A DNA stretch of 7,819 bases from Candidatus Zixiibacteriota bacterium (lineage in GTDB: Bacteria > Zixibacteria > MSB-5A5 > WJJR01): NCBI GenBank assembly GCA_020058315.1, contig JAGVEK010000494.1, forward strand, positions 1 through 7,819, written 5' to 3'. Position numbers and translations under genes: made by a program. Positions 6,052 through 7,819 of this stretch are shown here, one piece after another. A model generated the notes under the pieces. That model had not been told where the DNA came from. It made no database searches and saw only the letters and a list, made by a program, of their open reading frames with translations. Each line of letters starts with the position of its first letter. The first letter of the stretch is position 1.

Positions 6052-6067
6052 CGGGTCTGAAGACCCG
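6052..6067. repeat. REP-like palindrome, copy 2
   Basis: CGGGTCT (6052-6058) and AGACCCG (6061-6067) are complementary around two bases. The core, including the A just before it, matches copy 1 at 5034-5049 except for one inserted A at the centre. It lies in the leader region of the MFS gene, 76 bp before its start codon. Confidence 0.5.
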
Positions 6068-6143
6068 CGGCACCGTCGCGATGGGTGGTTCACCCTTGAG
6101 TTTTCCCTCTCAGAGGTGTTGCATGCTTCACAATAGGTGACAA

Positions 6144-7634
6144 ATGACTGCCAAGGGACGCCCACATCCATCCAAATCAGCCTACACGGCGCCTCCCGAT
6201 GGGGAAGATCTAAGCAGCGGGCCAACCCCCGACCCCGAACTGGTTACCCGTGGTCTGCGCCTGTCGGTCTACGATGCCTGCGCTTATGCCGTGATGATGG
6301 GCGTGGGCGAGTCGTACTTCGTTGCCTTTGCCATTTCCATCGGTGCGACGGCCGCCCAGATCGGATACTTGACCACCGCCCCTCTCCTCGTCGGATCAAT
6401 TCTCCAGCTTTTATCCCCTGGGGCCATTCATCTGGCTCGGTCACGGCGCAGGTTGGTGGTCTGGGCTGCTGGCCTCCAAGGGCTGGTTTATCTGCCGGCA
6501 GCCTATCTGGCGTATCGGGCCGAGGCCGGGACAGCGTCCAGCCCGGTGTGGATACTGATTGGCATGGCCGTTGTCTACCATTCGGCACTCCTCTTCCTGG
6601 CGCCGGCGTGGCAGTCGTGGATGGGGGATCTTCTGGGAAGGGGGGCGAAAGGGCATTATCTGGGACGGCGTAACCTCCTGAGCGGCGCAGTTCAGTTCGT
6701 GGCATTCCTTGCCACTGGCGTCCTCCTCAATGTCTCCGCCACTCAGGGACGGGGCCAGACCGGTGCATTTGCGCTCATGTTCATGCTGGCCTTTCTGGCC
6801 CGGGGTGTCTCTATAGGTTTCCTGAGGCGTCAGTACGAGCCGCCGATCTCACCTTCTGCCGAGGATCAGTCGGCAATCAGCTTGCGCCATCTCCGCTTCC
6901 GCCCGGGGGAGAGGAACTCGGCTCTGTTGATTCTCTACCTGGCCACCATGAGTTTTTCCGTTTACGTGTCGGTCCCCTTCTTCTCCCCATACATGTTTCG
7001 AGGTCTCGGGTTCACGTATTTGCAGTACACTATAGTCGCAGCCGCCTCGATGCTGGCGAAGTTCACGATGATGCCCTTCTGGGGTCGGATGTGCGACCGG
7101 TATGGGGCGCGCAAGATCCTGCTTTCGGCAGGGCTTTCGATCGGATTGATTCCGCTCCTCTGGTGCTATCTCCGTCAGCCCCGGTATCTGGCCGTGGCCG
7201 AGCTTTACTCCGGGGCAGCATGGGCCGCCTTCGAGCTCTCCTCCTTCTATTTCCTATTGGATGCGATCTCACCGGAACGGCGTCCCCGGCTTCTGGCTCT
7301 ATACCAGGCCATCAACGGCATCGCCATCTTCGCCGGGATGAACGCGGGAGTACTGATCGCGTCGCTGGGAACCTTCCGTGGAACCAATCTCCTGCTGCCG
7401 GTCCTGATCTCAGGGCTGGCGCGTCTGGCCATCACGGGTGTGTTCTGGCGGTTGCTGCGGGAGGTCCGTTCGGTTGAGGCGATCCGCTATGACCAGCTCA
7501 TGCTGAAAGCCCTGATGTGGGTGCCGACGACCGGGCTGGTCTACTCCTGGGGGTATCTGCGCGATGGTCTGCGGAAGCTCCCCCAGGGGCTGGGTCCGTC
7601 CCGCGACGCCGAAAGGTCGGACGAGAAACCGTAG
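6144..7634 (+). CDS. Major facilitator superfamily (MFS) transporter
   Basis: The 496-residue integral membrane protein has a hydrophilic N-terminal tail (1-38) and about 12 hydrophobic helices in two halves. The first six lie between about 40 and 227 and the second six between about 258 and 436, with a charged central loop (228-257). The conserved motif WQSWMGDLLGRGAKGHYLGRRN (156-177) is typical of a bacterial MFS group with W-x-S-W-x-x-D. A motif A copy, GRMCDRYGARK (314-324), lies between helices 8 and 9, while the usual motif A after helix 2 (ARSRRR, 98-103) is degenerate. Secondary transport driven by an ion gradient is implied by the family; the substrate cannot be deduced. The C-terminus (440-496) may re-approach the membrane around 455-470 and ends in a polar tail. 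AGGTGA (6135-6140) precedes ATG 6144. The gene stands alone, so context gives no clue to the substrate. Confidence 0.92.
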   Translation: MTAKGRPHPSKSAYTAPPDGEDLSSGPTPDPELVTRGLRLSVYDACAYAVMMGVGESYFVAFAISIGATAAQIGYLTTAPLLVGSILQLLSPGAIHLARSRRRLVVWAAGLQGLVYLPAAYLAYRAEAGTASSPVWILIGMAVVYHSALLFLAPAWQSWMGDLLGRGAKGHYLGRRNLLSGAVQFVAFLATGVLLNVSATQGRGQTGAFALMFMLAFLARGVSIGFLRRQYEPPISPSAEDQSAISLRHLRFRPGERNSALLILYLATMSFSVYVSVPFFSPYMFRGLGFTYLQYTIVAAASMLAKFTMMPFWGRMCDRYGARKILLSAGLSIGLIPLLWCYLRQPRYLAVAELYSGAAWAAFELSSFYFLLDAISPERRPRLLALYQAINGIAIFAGMNAGVLIASLGTFRGTNLLLPVLISGLARLAITGVFWRLLREVRSVEAIRYDQLMLKALMWVPTTGLVYSWGYLRDGLRKLPQGLGPSRDAERSDEKP

Positions 7635-7647
7635 ACTCTCACGCACT

Positions 7648-7727
7648 GCCACCGTGTTGTGCATCATCAATAGATAGATTTGTCTGGCCGACACCAAGAC
7701 AGAGCCCCAGATTAACAACACGTTGGC
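7648..7727. repeat. 13-bp imperfect inverted repeat with internal hairpin
   Basis: GCCACCGTGTTGT (7648-7660) and ACAACACGTTGGC (7715-7727) are complementary at 12 of 13 positions, enclosing 54 nt. Inside, TTTGTCT (7679-7685) pairs with AGACAGA (7697-7703) with one T-G pair, so the whole 80 nt can fold as a nested stem. It lies 13 bp past the MFS stop codon. Possible readings are a 3'-end structure, a small mobile palindromic element or a structured RNA. No T-run follows. Confidence 0.5.
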
Positions 7728-7735
7728 GCCCTGTG

Positions 7736-7755
7736 ACCACGGGAGTCGCCGTGGT
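7736..7755. repeat. 7-bp perfect hairpin
   Basis: ACCACGG (7736-7742) and CCGTGGT (7749-7755) pair perfectly around a 6-nt loop. The hairpin lies 8 bp after the larger inverted repeat. There is no T-run on either strand, so a terminator role is unproven. Confidence 0.4.
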
Positions 7756-7778
7756 GCGGGATTCGAGAGTTTGCACCG

Positions 7779-7806
7779 TTCCCAACCCACCGAGTGTAGC
7801 TATGAT
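7779..7806 (+). promoter_or_regulatory. Possible promoter, or start of a truncated gene, at the window edge
   Basis: TTCCCA (7779-7784), 16 bp, then TATGAT (7801-7806, 5/6 match to the -10 consensus) could drive a gene beyond the window. The same bases could instead begin a coding region, ATG ATG AAG ATC at 7802, which runs open to the last base, but no Shine-Dalgarno precedes it. The sequence cannot decide between these readings. Confidence 0.22.
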
Positions 7807-7819
7807 GAAGATCTCCGCC

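Larger units (their letters stand above)
5579..6143. other. 565-bp non-coding region between divergent SWIB and MFS genes
   Basis: No convincing gene is present. Open frames on both strands translate to unlikely sequences or continue from antisense of the SWIB tail. The region is less G+C-rich than the genes (48-52% in two lines counted). It should contain the SWIB promoter (minus) and the MFS promoter (plus); I found no strong sigma-70 match for either, only a poor TTGAGT-N17-TTGCAT at 6096-6124. It holds the inverted repeats at 5884-5920 and 6052-6067. It also has overlapping, mutually exclusive arms near 5710-5744: GTGGAG/CTCCAC against TGTCGT/ACGACA. Confidence 0.6.

Noticed and set aside
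5334..6140. Long plus-strand open frame of 268 codons
   Set aside because: Its first part is the antisense of the SWIB gene's lysine repeats, giving an artificial Phe/Ala-rich protein, and the rest is implausible.
7410..7790. Minus-strand open frame of 126 codons at the right end
   Set aside because: Most of it is antisense to the MFS gene and the remainder runs through the inverted repeats.

Overview
The window is 7.8 kb of GC-rich bacterial DNA (60-63% G+C in the coding lines counted) with normal gene density and no rRNA, tRNA, CRISPR array, transposase or phage gene. The gene mix (a YchF-like DUF933 GTPase, a lysine-rich SWIB protein, a TIGR01777 epimerase-like protein, an MFS permease with a W-x-S-W-x-x-D signature) and short REP-like palindromes suggest an uncultured, environmental, non-model phylum, possibly FCB/Zixibacteria-like. 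That placement is a guess; no marker gene is present.

Layout. 1-396 (+) is the 3' end of an unidentified beta-rich protein cut by the window edge. It converges on 506-1948 (-), a 480-residue protein with a C-terminal Apea-like HEPN domain carrying R-x4-H, the putative RNase motif. Upstream of it on the same strand lies a two-gene unit: 3229-3651 (-), a 140-residue helical protein of unknown function, followed after 21 bp by 2158-3207 (-), a divergent YchF/OLA1-type P-loop NTPase. A 448-bp divergent spacer separates this unit from 4100-5011 (+), a TIGR01777/YfcH-family SDR protein. That gene converges with 5180-5578 (-), a SWIB-domain protein with a histone-H1-like tail, which has a clear intrinsic terminator at 5099-5137. 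A 565-bp non-coding stretch with several inverted repeats follows, then 6144-7634 (+), a 12-helix MFS transporter. The last 185 bp hold strong inverted repeats and perhaps the start of another gene or a promoter.

How the genes relate. Only the 140-residue protein and the YchF-like NTPase look co-transcribed; the other genes appear to be single transcription units of mostly housekeeping or general function. The HEPN gene is the main accessory-looking item: its sampled lines have lower G+C than its neighbours and its domain is typical of RNA-targeting conflict systems, but no antitoxin or defence partner is visible beside it. No complete new multi-gene system can be shown here. The best leads are the HEPN protein, the YchF-like/helical-protein pair, and the structured intergenic DNA at 5850-5925 and 7648-7755.
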